From positions 1,302,001-1,366,000 of the forward strand of contig JAGKQI010000061.1 of the NCBI GenBank assembly GCA_018806915.1: 64,000 nt of DNA. Reading direction: 5' to 3'. Positions 1 to 9,508 of the stretch are shown here, one piece after another. Under the pieces are notes generated by a model. That model was not told the DNA's origin. It searched no databases and saw only the letters and a program-made list of their open reading frames with translations. The position numbers and the translations under genes are program-made. The stretch comes from Phytophthora colocasiae (taxonomy: Eukaryota; Oomycota; Peronosporomycetes; Peronosporales; Peronosporaceae). Position 1 is the first letter of the stretch. Each line of letters opens with the position of its first letter.

Positions 1-211
1 CAAACAGCAGAACCGAAAAGATCCAGGGATATCGAGCCATTGGACGCCACCTCCGAGTGTATTGACTACGAGCCGAGTCATTCTGTTCGTCTAACTGCCG
101 TCGACGGCTGCAGATGCCGAAGAACGGCTGTCTTGTACGTGATGCCATCGCAAGATTGGGTATCTGCGTCGTTTCAAAGCTTGTAGATCCCTTTGCCGGG
201 GGCTCTTCACT

Positions 212-1057
212 CTACGCTACACTTGGATTGAGGAGTCGGTCGAACTTTGCCTCTAGCTGCTGCTCAGGAGACAGAATACCCTGCTTCTCAAGCTCTTTTT
301 TGCGTTCCTTCTCCTTGGCATTGAGTGCTGCAATACGCCGTTTGTTACGAGTGCTGAGGTCGTCACGCACTACCCGCTTCATGCGCTTGAAAATCTCTGG
401 CACTGAGTGGGAATGGAGAAAGCGCAGTAGATCACTCTTAGGAGCGTAGTGTTCTCCCAGTACGTTGCGTCCTACATGACAATCAACCATCAATTCAATC
501 ATCAATTCAATTCACACAGTACACTCACACGTAGACGTACCCCATAATTGAGCGATACCATGAGTATCGCGACGGAATTCCAGTTGATCTTCTTCCAGCG
601 CTGTGATCTGCAGATGTCGAGGCTGGAAAACACCAGTAGTTTCAATAATTTGCTGGACTCGGAGGCTTTCAAGCTGGTCTTCCAGTCTCCTTTTAGTGAC
701 AGCGCTTGATGTCGACGATAGAAGCCGCAGTAGATCTGCCTGGACACGAACTGAACTCGTTTGGAGCTTTAACTCTCCATCTTCGTGCGCTTTCTGTCTG
801 CGTTTCAGCGTGAGCTTCTTCCGTGTAGAGTTCGTATGCATACTGAAATCGTCTGACGCTTGTAGAAGGCGCTCGAAAGGGCTGACATCTCGTTCGTACT
901 GGTATATCTCCCATACATCCTCTGATACTTCGTCAGCCTTCTCCACCGCTACAACCATACACAGCAACGTGTACGGAGCTTCTCGCCCGCCTCCATCACT
1001 TGGAATCGCAGCATCTTCCAGATACAAATCCAGGGAGGGAGTGTCCTTGCCAGTCAC
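212..1057 (-). CDS. Unknown spliced protein, two exons visible
   Basis: I do not recognise this protein. Two exons on the minus strand join cleanly: exon 1 runs from 1057 down to 541, a 69-bp GT-AG intron covers 540-472, and exon 2 runs 471-212. The junction keeps the frame (phase 1, a Gly codon across the splice) and gives about 260 residues rich in charged, helical sequence. The C-terminal part is a Lys/Arg/Glu-rich helix ending near NPSVA. The annotated first codon is GTG, not ATG. The frame stays open upstream to an in-frame stop at 1081-1079, and a plausible acceptor (GCAG) lies just after that stop, so a 5' exon is probably missing from this model. The splice continuity argues for a real gene; its function is unknown. 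Confidence 0.55.
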
Positions 1058-1081
1058 CAGCCAACGGATGCCTTCTGCTTA

Positions 1082-1433
1082 CTGCTCTTGCCCTTGATAG
1101 CTGGTAGTAGAGAACTGTATTATCTAGTTAAGACAACACGCAAAACGCTTCCGGAAGCATATTTCACAAATTTACCTTGCAATAAAAGGTCGTCAAGCCA
1201 CTAAAATGTGCCCTGCCAGTTGCACTCCGCTCTAGTAAATCAACGCTTGGCGACCAATGGTGGCAAGGAAGACCTCCCGCCATGCTCATCACCGTTCCAG
1301 GGGAGAAATCCGCAAACGACACTATTGGCTAAAACGACGTGAATATCACTTTAAAGACGAAAGGGCTTCTAACAAGGTTTTTCTCTGAGGTTTTTCTTAT
1401 CCCAGCTTTGCTGGGATAACGGTCGCCGGTGGG
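1082..1433. other. Intergenic stretch with a short perfect hairpin
   Basis: No convincing coding sequence is seen here, although an upstream exon of the preceding minus-strand gene could lie within it. At 1397-1419 there is a perfect hairpin with 10-bp arms (TTATCCCAGC and its complement) and a 3-nt loop, ending 14 bp before the first tandem unit starts at 1434. Confidence 0.5.
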
Positions 1434-1560
1434 TTAAAACTGTCCAGTATCTTCACGAAAATCGTAATGAAGGCTGCACAACTGCTGCCATGGATGGAGC
1501 CGCCACCAACAACCACCTTGCCACGTACTGTTGTTGGGCGTTTCCTCTGGCTTTTGCTCT
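1434..1560 (+). pseudogene. Ankyrin-repeat gene fragment
   Basis: About 40 codons of an oomycete ankyrin-repeat protein are readable ([20 protein letters not shown], then [11 protein letters not shown]). The frame then runs into sequence that is the 3' flank of the neighbouring Uma2-like gene. The same fusion recurs at 5426, 9414 and, inverted, near 20070, so it belongs to the mobile or duplicated unit. It is not an independent gene. Confidence 0.7.
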
Positions 1561-1739
1561 TCGTAGTTCGATTCGTCTCGGGCTTGCTTTCTCTGAATTG
1601 TTTTTCTTTTACTGTTGTTCGCCAAGCTGAGGCTAACACTACTGCAAGTGAAACCAAGAAGCAAACTCCTCAATCAAATGAATTCACGGTGGTTTTAGAC
1701 TGCAGTAGAAATGCATGAATCCATAGCAGTGTTTTGTTT

Positions 1740-2531
1740 CTAATCGAGACTATCGATGACAAGATTCATGATAATGCGCAGATCGACAACGGCGATTGCA
1801 TTTACACCATTTGGGAGAGCTTGGTTTGCGGGGATCGACAAGATTCGGTGCATGTCGAAGGTGACATTGGCAGCAGCTCCAGCAGCTGCGGGTCGAATTC
1901 TTCCGCTCGCTGTTGGTGTAATGGTTGGGTGTGGCCGGGTCGTACTGTCATATAGCTCATATCCAATCTGAGTACCAGAGGCACTGACTTTCAATAGCAG
2001 CACATACTGGATCCCAGTATAACCGAACCACCATTCGGCAGCTTCCATCAGACTTGCCCACCTCTGAGATCTTCCAACCTCCACTGCGAGCGTCACCCAA
2101 TCTTCAATGGTACGAGGTGCCGGTGCTGGTGTTTGGTTGGGTGTAGATCCCATTGGTCCAAATGTTGCATCAGCCTCCTTGTTCGGGTTGGCAGCTCTTT
2201 TCGCGGTCATCGAGCCGCCACTTGCAACCTCGCGTCCATTTCCAGTTGCACGATTGAACTCGGACTTGAATTCTTCCGCAGTGCTCTCATGCACTTTGGT
2301 CGGAAGCTCGACAATCACGAGACGCCCATCATCGAAGGCAAGAAATCGAAGCGCAATCCGCAGTCCTTCGCCGTCTCCAACGTACTCATTGAATGCATCA
2401 ATGGAGACTCCCTCACACACGAAGTACGGATCGATTTCGTCGTCATCTTGATCGAAATAACTCGCAACCTCATCAAGCTCCAGCGCATCGATGGCGACGC
2501 GAATATCATCGGCGGTCTTCAAAGTCGTCAT
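1740..2531 (-). CDS. Multicopy single-exon protein, possible PD-(D/E)XK/Uma2-like fold (copy A)
   Basis: Intact 263-residue ORF from ATG (2531) to stop. The N-terminal third is acidic (about 20 Asp/Glu in the first 60 residues). A hydrophobic strand followed by Glu (RLVIVELPTK) lies near residue 70. A central Pro/Ala-rich linker follows, and near residue 145 there is TLAVEVGRSQRWASLMEAAE, then WWFGYTGIQYVLLLKV. The order strand-Glu-x-Gly/Ser, helix with Ala-Glu, aromatic pair, strand ending in Lys resembles Uma2-type PD-(D/E)XK nuclease folds; that is inference, and the classical catalytic set is not clearly complete. There is no signal peptide or membrane segment. Three more copies lie in this window (5727, 9701, 18979). 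Their codons stay open in three of four copies, suggesting selection or a recent spread. Confidence 0.75.
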   Translation of the reverse strand: MTTLKTADDIRVAIDALELDEVASYFDQDDDEIDPYFVCEGVSIDAFNEYVGDGEGLRIALRFLAFDDGRLVIVELPTKVHESTAEEFKSEFNRATGNGREVASGGSMTAKRAANPNKEADATFGPMGSTPNQTPAPAPRTIEDWVTLAVEVGRSQRWASLMEAAEWWFGYTGIQYVLLLKVSASGTQIGYELYDSTTRPHPTITPTASGRIRPAAAGAAANVTFDMHRILSIPANQALPNGVNAIAVVDLRIIMNLVIDSLD

Positions 2532-2830
2532 GCTTGCTGCAGCTGATGTTGGCCGTACCTCGTATATATACTAGTAGTTCTGGAAGAACAAAACGAATCC
2601 CCGTCGCAGCAAGTGCTCATTTTCTCTTTCTCGAAATGGGAAAGGAAAGCGGGGAGGAAAAACCGTCCGCTCGTCCGCTCACTGTCCGCTCAAGCTATAA
2701 AGGCATCTAGAGTACCCCTAGACACCCTCAGAGACGAGATCGTCGTCGTCACTTGTTGTCCGCGGTGGAGCGGATCCGCTAATGCAGTTGACGGAAGTGG
2801 ACGTTTTTTGACTGGCTGAAAATGGCCATA
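2532..2830. promoter_or_regulatory. Conserved promoter-like segment between two opposed units
   Basis: On the minus strand a TATATATA tract (about 2562-2571) lies some 35 bp upstream of the Uma2-like ATG. On the plus strand a second TATA-like element (GCTATAAAGG, about 2693-2702) faces the other way. Further on is a GCGGATCCGC palindrome (about 2770) within GC-rich repeats of the GTCCGC type. The block is conserved at 6520, 10490 and, inverted, 18790-18978. Its 3' half also reappears in the inner inverted repeat at about 16410-16500 and 17320-17410. Promoter function is inferred from position and composition only. Confidence 0.4.
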
Positions 2831-3236
2831 TCTTTAGAGAACCGGAGAGCCGGGATCAAAAAACTTATGCTTCTGAAAGCGCAAAGCTAGCTTTGTCGCG
2901 AAGACCCGGGGTTGTTTACCGAAGAGGTAAGTTTATTAATGAGGAAAAACAAAGCAATCAAGTTGACGGACGTAGGCTAACTTCCGTCCTGCATTTCACC
3001 TCGTGCTCTTGCCTAGGTCCAGTCTTCATGTAGTTGTGAACGCGTGCCCCCATCCAGTTGCAGTTTGAGCCACGTGCTCCAGGCCCAGTAGAATCTCCTG
3101 TCAACGTCATTCTCCTACCTCACTGGTGCTGTGTCGCGTGCCGGCCGTACCTTGCATCTCCCATTGGACTCCAGCTCGTGCTCGTACAGAACTTGCACTG
3201 CAGCCGAGGCCCAAGCTTTTTCTTCAACTGCATTCA
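2831..3236. other. Unit-internal stretch without a recognisable gene
   Basis: Open frames cross it, but the sequence has no homologue in the other metallo-beta-lactamase fragment (16508-17285). Similarity between the two fragments starts only at about 3244. It may be captured intergenic or intron sequence. The same stretch recurs at 6819-7222. Confidence 0.5.
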
Positions 3237-3941
3237 TGGCGACACTGACGGAAGTGTGTCAGCGTCATGGAGTGGACGAGATTTCGGATCTTTTGGTGAC
3301 GCACGGACACTTGGATCACGTTGGTGGACTGTTGCAATTGAAGCAAAGGTTTCCAGCTCTGAAAGTGTGGAAATACCTCCCTGAAACAGCTAAAGAAGGT
3401 GATGGAGATGGAGATCGACGGCTGAGACTGAGCAACAACGAGAGTTGGAGACTGGGAATTCAGGCGTTACAAGATGGACAAGAGTTTCAAGTACCAGGAA
3501 GTGAAGAAGTCTTGAGAACAGTGTACACTCCAGGACACTGCAATGATCACGTTTGTTGTGTACTGGATGGCGGGGGACTGCATCTTGGGCTTTGGCAGTT
3601 GCATGTTTGACTCACTTGCCGACCTCATGGCATCATTAGCGAAGTTGAAGCAATGTGGAGCTGCTAGTATCTACCCAGGACACGGACCAGTTGTGGACGA
3701 TGCAGCTTCTAAGATCCTGGAGTACATCACTCACCGTCAGCAGCGTGAGGACGAGATCTTAACGGTGCTAAAGCAGCACGGGAGACTGACATCGTCCGAG
3801 GTTGTGGATGAAATTTACGATCCTTTGCCGTACTTGCTGCGTTTATCTGCAAGGAAGGCAACCGAGAAGCACCTGCAGAAACTGCTGCTGGAATACCGCG
3901 TGCAACGTCAAGCTGGATGGTTTCAGGCTGCTACGTACTAG
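3131..3941 (+). pseudogene. Metallo-beta-lactamase (LACTB2-like) fragment, copy A
   Basis: From about 3244 the reading matches a LACTB2-type metallo-beta-lactamase hydrolase. The zinc motif THGHLDHVGG is present, then the central region to VYTPGHCNDH, and in another frame GDCILGFGSCMF, YPGHGPVV and a complete C-terminus ending RQAGWFQAATY. The frame breaks in a run of five G at about 3574. Removing one G joins the two halves, and the same extra G is found in all three copies in the window. The N-terminal strand with the first substrate-side residues is missing and replaced by unrelated sequence. In this family such proteins are endoribonuclease or thioesterase-like. This copy cannot encode a full enzyme. 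Confidence 0.75.
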
Positions 3942-4100
3942 TAGTACAACTTGACAGTGAGCTAAGCAGCACAAGAACAGTTATCGGTTGTTTTGTTTTT
4001 GTGATTGGGTTTATAGTGATGGCTGCTCTACATGAACAGAGCAAAATAAATGACGCATGGAACCTGGTCTACTCGACAAACGACCGGACCTGCTTGGTGT

Positions 4101-4520
4101 TTATGTGTGGCTATTGTTGTGGCTGAGCTGCCGAGCCAGCTTCAAGTTGTCTTGGATCTGCTGTCGGGACTGTTCCGCCATGACGTTCATCTTGATAATC
4201 TGGGCCATGAGCGAGTCCGTGGTCGGATCTGGAGCAATCTGTTCGTATGCCTTGGGACTGCTAAAGCTGCCGTTGTACGGACCCGAAGATGCACTATTCA
4301 ACCGAGCAACGGCCATGGATCATCTGGCTACTGGTGTCTCCGAGTCTCGCCCCTTCTAGTAATTATCTTCCGGACTGTTAGGTGGCGAGTGACTGTGGCG
4401 GCGTTGGCTAGCGTAGTGTGGGCCAGCAAAGGCATCTACACTGCGGTTGGATTTCTTAGGCGAAGGTCCATCGTAGATCGTGACAGGTACACCAGGCAAC
4501 GACGCTGAGCCGGGCTTCAC
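4101..4520 (-). pseudogene. Proline/serine-rich gene fragment, copy A
   Basis: On the minus strand two coding-looking pieces adjoin. The first, from about 4520 down, includes GVPVTIYDGPSPKK and a Ser/His/Pro-rich stretch ending at a stop near 4359. The second, from 4316 down, is a 71-residue C-terminus ending KLARQLSHNNSHT with a predicted helix (IIKMNVMAEQSRQQIQDNLK). It looks like the 3' end of a captured gene of unknown identity. Copy B at 8086-8505 differs by a 3-nt insertion. Confidence 0.4.
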
Positions 4521-4567
4521 GTGGTTGGTGTGGGTCGGTTATCCGGGATGTTTGGGAATGGAAGCTG

Positions 4568-4932
4568 CTCCACCCGCCTGTGCGTATAAAGCTACCTCCT
4601 CGTCGTGCTGAGGAAATGGACACACGAATCCGAGCAGAAGAGGAGGCTAGGATCCGCTCCAAGATGACTACAACAATTCGGTCTGAAATCGAGGAAAGTA
4701 TTCGTGAAGAACAGCGAGCTCAAGCAGAGCATGAGGCTGCAATTCAAGCTGAGATAGAGCTGCGGGCCCAAATTTGAGATGAGATTCAAGATGAAGTCAA
4801 GGACAAGATACGAGCGTAAATTCGGAAGGAATTGCTTGGAGAAGAGTTGAAAAAAGCTTGCTTCTTCTTTAGTTCTACGTCTGGAAGTGGTCACATGCCT
4901 ACCAAGCCAACATTTGCGATGCCAGTCATCTA
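4568..4932 (+). pseudogene. Coiled-coil gene fragment, copy A
   Basis: An Arg/Glu/Ala-rich helical frame starts near 4580 (EEMDTRIRAEEEARIRSKM and on). It meets a stop at 4775 but stays coding-like past it (DEIQDEVKDKIRA, KELLGEELKKA) with further stops. The heptad-like charge pattern suggests a coiled coil. A related degenerate piece is at 21570-21730, also next to ankyrin debris. Confidence 0.45.
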
Positions 4933-4986
4933 AAGAAGAATCCATAATAACGAAAAGTTTTGTGATCTTTTTAAATATTTAAAAAG

Positions 4987-5520
4987 ATGCGTGAAGTTGA
5001 ATTGACACTGGCGATGCAGAAATTACCCCACAAAGCTTTTAAGGAAAAGAAACGAGATTTCTGGAAAGGTGTAAAACGGAGGCACATCAATCATGAGAAT
5101 TCCACGACTGTTGCCTACCATTTTTCATTTTGTAAGCGACTATGGCTCCCAAGTCCCGCGAAGTTCGAATCCATCGGAATGGCACGACAAGTACCACGGG
5201 GTTGGAGATTTTTGCATGAGGGCGAAGGTATACTATTGCAGAAGCGGACGTCGGCTAGCTTCGACTGGCTGCTTGCTAACTGCGATGCACCATTATCCAC
5301 CGAGGCAATGGATAACGTGGCAACCAATGGATTGTACGACAACGTGGTTTGGTTTCACAAACATCGGTTCGAAGGTTGCACGACAGCAGCAATGGATGGA
5401 GCAGCAACGCATGGCCAGCTTAAAACTGTTCAGTATCTTCACGAAAATCGTAATGAAGGCTGCACAACTGCTGCCATGGATGGAGCTGCCACTAACAACC
5501 ACCTTGCCACGTACTGTTGT
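4987..5520 (+). pseudogene. Ankyrin-repeat gene, 5' part, copy A
   Basis: The open frame includes ankyrin-type repeats of the oomycete kind from about residue 90: [35 protein letters not shown], and [15 protein letters not shown]. The N-terminal motif NPSEWHDKYHGVGDFC is in a different frame, so at least one frameshift precedes the repeats. The C-terminus runs into the 3' flank of the next Uma2-like copy. Ankyrin repeats mediate protein-protein binding; this copy is truncated. Confidence 0.65.
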
Positions 5521-5726
5521 TGGGCGTTTCCTCTGGCTTTTGCTCTTCGTAGTACGATTCGTCTCGGGCTTGCTTCTCTGAATTGTTTTTCTTTTACTGT
5601 TGTTCGCCAAGCTGAGGCTAACGCTACTGCAAGTGGAACCAAGAAGCAAACTCCTCAATCAAATGAATTCACGGTGGTTTTAGACTGCAGTTGAACCGCA
5701 TGAATCGATGGCACTGCTTTTTTCTA

Positions 5727-6519
5727 TCAAAGGCTACGGATGACTTGATTCATGATGATGCTCAGATCGACAACGGCGATTGCATTTACACCATTTGGGA
5801 GAGCTTGGTTCGCGGGGATCGACAAGATTCGGTGCATGTCGAAGGTGACATTGGCAGCAGCTCCAGCAGCTGCGGGTCGAATTCTTCCGCTCGCTGTTGG
5901 TGTAATGGTTGGGTGTGGCCGGGTCGTACTGTCATATAGCTCATATCCAATCCCCTGGAGTACCAGAGGCACTGACTTTCAATAGCAGCACATACTGGAT
6001 CCCAGTATAACCGAACCACCATTCGGCAGCTTCCATCAGACTTGCCCACCTCTGAGATCTTCCAACCTCCACTGCGAGCGTCACCCAATCTTCAATGGTA
6101 CGAGGTGCCGGTGCTGGTGTTTGGTTGGGTGTAGATCCCATTGGTCCAAATGTTGCATCAGCCTCCTTGTTCGGGTTGCCAGCTCTTTTCGCGGTCATCG
6201 AGCCGCCACTTGCAACCTCGCGTCCATTTCCAGTTGCACGATTGAACTCGGACTTGAATTCTTCTGCAGTGCTCTCATGCACTTTGGTCGGAAGCTCGAC
6301 AATCACGAGACGCCCATCATCGAAGGCAAGAAATCGAAGCGCAATCCGCAGTCCTTCGCCGTCTCCAACGTACTCATTGAATGCATCAATGGAGACTCCC
6401 TCACACACGAAGTACGGATCGATTTCGTCGTCATCTTGATCGAAATAACTCGCAACCTCATCAAGCTCCAGCGCATCGATGGCGACGCGAATATCATCGG
6501 CGGTCTTCAAAGTCGTCAT
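5727..6519 (-). pseudogene. Uma2-like multicopy protein, copy B (frameshifted)
   Basis: Read from ATG at 6519 it is almost residue-identical to copy A to about residue 188, where a 4-nt insertion near 5953 shifts the frame and leads to a stop at 5941 (ending SASGTPGDWI). The remaining C-terminal 70 or so codons (from IGYELYD on) continue in another frame to a stop at 5727. This is the only one of the four copies that is broken. Confidence 0.85.
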
Positions 6520-7113
6520 GCTTGCTGCAGCTGATGTTGGCCGTACCTCGTATATATACTAGTAGTTCTGGAAGAACAAAACGAATCCCCGTCGCAGCAA
6601 GTGCTCATTTTCTCTTTCTCGAAATGGGAAAGGAAAGCGGGGAGGAAAAACCGTCCGCTCGTCCGCTCACTGTCCGCTCAAGCTATAAAGGCATCTAGAG
6701 TACCCCTAGACACCCTCAGAGACGAGATCGTCGTCGTCACTTGTTGTCCGCGGTGGAGCGGATCCGCTAATGCAGTTGACGGAAGTGGACGTTTTTTGAC
6801 TGGCTGAAAATGGCCATATCTTTAGAGAACCGGAGAGCCGGGATCAAAAAACTTATGCTTCTGAAAGCGCAAAGCTAGCTTTGTCGCGAAGACCCGGGGT
6901 TGTTTACCGAAGAGGTAAGTTTATTAATGAGGAAAAACAAAGCAATCAAGTTGACGGACGTAGGCTAACTTCCGTCCTGCATTTCACCTCGTGCTCTTGC
7001 CTAGGTCCAGTCTTCATGTAGTTGTGAACGCGTGCCCCCATCCAGTTGCAGTTTGAGCCACGTGCTCCAGGCCCAGTAGAATCTCCTGTCAACGTCATTC
7101 TCCTACCTCACTG

Positions 7114-7927
7114 GTGCTGTGTCGCGTGCCGGCCGTACCTTGCATCTCCCATTGGACTCCAGCTCGTGCTCGTACAGAACTTGCACTGCAGCCGAGGCCC
7201 AAGCTTTTCTTCAACTGCATTCATGGCGACACTGACGGAAGTGTGTCAGCGTCATGGAGTGGACGAGATTTCGGATCTTTTGGTGACGCACGGACACTTG
7301 GATCACGTTGGTGGACTGTTGCAATTGAAGCAAAGGTTTCCAGCTCTGAAAGTGTGGAAATACCTCCTGAAACAGCTAAAGAAGGTGATGGAGATGGAGA
7401 TCGACGGCTGAGACTGAGCAACAACGAGAGTTGGAGACTGGGAATTCAGGCGTTACAAGATGGACAAGAGTTTCAAGTACCAGGAAGTGAAGAAGTCTTG
7501 AGAACAGTGTACACTCCAGGACACTGCAATGATCACGTTTGTTGTGTACTGGATGGCGGGGGACTGCATCTTGGGCTTTGGCAGTTGCATGTTTGACTCA
7601 CTTGCCGACCTCATGGCATCATTAGCGAAGTTGAAGCAATGTGGAGCTGCTAGTATCTACCCAGGACACGGACCAGTTGTGGACGATGCAGCTTCTAAGA
7701 TCCTGGAGTACATCACTCACCGTCAGCAGCGTGAGGACGAGATCTTAACGGTGCTAAAGCAGCACGGGAGACTGACATCGTCCGAGGTTGTGGATGAAAT
7801 TTACGATCCTTTGCCGTACTTGCTGCGTTTATCTGCAAGGAAGGCAACCGAGAAGCACCTGCAGAAACTGCTGCTGGAATACCGCGTGCAACGTCAAGCT
7901 GGATGGTTTCAGGCTGCTACGTACTAG
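7114..7927 (+). pseudogene. Metallo-beta-lactamase (LACTB2-like) fragment, copy B
   Basis: Same fragment as copy A, with the HxHxDH zinc motif near 7290 and the C-terminal half in a second frame from 7529. Besides the shared extra G at about 7560 it has lost one C near 7368 (CTCCTGAAAC against CTCCCTGAAAC in copy A), which adds a second frameshift. It also has one T fewer at about 7208. It is more decayed than copy A. Confidence 0.75.
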
Positions 7928-8085
7928 TAGTACAACTTGACAGTGAGCTAAGCAGCACAAGAACAGTTATCGGTTGTTTTGTTTTGTGATTGGGTTTATA
8001 GTGATGGCTGCTCTACATGAACAGAGCAAAATAAATGACGCATGGAACCTGGTCTACTCGACAAACGACCGGACCTGCTTGGTGT

Positions 8086-8505
8086 TTATGTGTGGCTATT
8101 GTTGTGGCTGAGCTGCCGAGCCAGCTTCAAGTTGTCTTGGATCTGCTGTCGGGACTGTTCCGCCATGACGTTCATCTTGATAATCTGGGCCATGAGCGAG
8201 TCCGTGGTCGGATCTGGAGCAATCTGTTCGTATGCCTTGGGACTGCTAAAGCTGCCGTTGTACGGACCCGAAGATGCACTATTCAACCGAGCAACGGCCA
8301 TGGATCATCTGGCTACTGGTGTCTCCGAGTCTCGCCCCTTCTAGTAATTATCTTCCAGCGGACTGTTAGGTGGCGAGTGACTGTGGCGGCGTTGGCTAGC
8401 GTAGTGTGGGCCAGCAAAGGCATCTACACTGCGGTTGGATTTCTTAGGCGAAGGTCCATCGTAGATCGTGACAGGTACACCAGGCAACGACGCTGAGCCG
8501 GGCTT
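8086..8505 (-). pseudogene. Proline/serine-rich gene fragment, copy B
   Basis: Copy of the fragment at 4101-4520, with an insertion of 3 nt near 8358. The 71-codon C-terminal piece (8301-8086) is unchanged at protein level. Identity of the parent gene is unknown. Confidence 0.4.
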
Positions 8506-8555
8506 CACGTGGTTGGTGTGGGTCGGTTATCCGGGATGTTTGGGAATGGAAGCTG

Positions 8556-8920
8556 CTCCACCCGCCTGTGCGTATAAAGCTACCTCCTCGTCGTGCTGAG
8601 GAAATGGACACACGAATCCGAGCAGAAGAGGAGGCTAGGATCCGCTCCAAGATGACTACAACAATTCGGTCTGAAATCGAGGAAAGTATTCGTGAAGAAC
8701 AGCGAGCTCAAGCAGAGCATGAGGCTGCAATTCAAGCTGAGATAGAGCTGCGGGCCCAAATTTGAGATGAGATTCAAGATGAAGTCAAGGACAAGATACG
8801 AGCGTAAATTCGGAAGGAATTGCTTGGAGAAGAGTTGAAAAAAGCTTGCTTCTTCTTTAGTTCTACGTCTGGAAGTGGTCACATGCCTACCAAGCCAACA
8901 TTTGCGATGCCAGTCATCTA
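8556..8920 (+). pseudogene. Coiled-coil gene fragment, copy B
   Basis: Copy of 4568-4932. The Arg/Glu-rich frame and the same in-frame stops are retained, so the stops predate the tandem duplication. Confidence 0.45.
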
Positions 8921-8974
8921 AAGAAGAATCCATAATAACGAAAAGTTTTGTGATCTTTTTAAATATTTAAAAAG

Positions 8975-9508
8975 ATGCGTGAAGTTGAATTGACACTGGC
9001 GATGCAGAAATTACCCCACAAAGCTTTTAAGGAAAAGAAACGAGATTTCTGGAAAGGTGTAAAACGGAGGCACATCAATCATGAGAATTCCACGACTGTT
9101 GCCTACCATTTTTCATTTTGTAAGCGACTATGGCTCCCAAGTCCCGCGAAGTTCGAATCCATCGGAATGGCACGACAAGTACCACGGGGTTGGAGATTTT
9201 TGCATGAGGGCGAAGGTATACTATTGCAGAAGCGGACGTCGGCTAGCTTCGACTGGCTGCTTGCTAACTGCGATGCACCATTATCCACCGAGGCAATGGA
9301 TAACGTGGCAACCAATGGATTGTACGACAACGTGGTTTGGTTTCACAAACATCGGTTCGAAGGTTGCACGACAGCAGCAATGGATGGAGCAGCAACGCAT
9401 GGCCAGCTTAAAACTGTTCAGTATCTTCACGAAAATCGTAATGAAGGCTGCACAACTGCTGCCATGGATGGAGCTGCCACTAACAACCACCTTGCCACGT
9501 ACTGTTGT
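8975..9508 (+). pseudogene. Ankyrin-repeat gene, 5' part, copy B
   Basis: Copy of 4987-5520 with the same repeats and the same frame change. It differs after 9570, where some 10 bp of the 3' flank are deleted relative to copy A. It ends in the flank of Uma2-like copy C. Confidence 0.65.

Larger units (their letters stand above)
1434..5419 (+). repeat. Tandem unit 1 (about 3.99 kb)
   Basis: First of two head-to-tail copies of a composite unit. In order it holds the end of an ankyrin fragment, the Uma2-like gene (minus strand), a promoter-like segment, a metallo-beta-lactamase fragment, a proline/serine-rich fragment (minus), a coiled-coil fragment and the start of an ankyrin fragment. Matching positions in unit 2 are offset by 3985-3988 bp throughout. 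The copies look nearly identical, differing by a few small indels (for example at 3224 against 7206, 3381 against 7368 and 4373 against 8358). The unit begins inside the ankyrin motif and the junction to unit 2 is seamless. Confidence 0.9.
5420..9407 (+). repeat. Tandem unit 2 (3988 bp)
   Basis: Second direct copy of the composite unit, with the same gene order as unit 1. Small differences break two reading frames: an extra 4 bp in the Uma2-like gene near 5953 and a lost C in the metallo-beta-lactamase fragment near 7368. The seamless junctions suggest unequal exchange, replication slippage or rolling-circle amplification rather than independent insertions. Confidence 0.9.

Noticed and set aside
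4050..4508. Plus-strand ORFs at 4050-4508 and 8035-8496
   Set aside because: They overlap the minus-strand Pro/Ser-rich fragment and have no coding-like composition.
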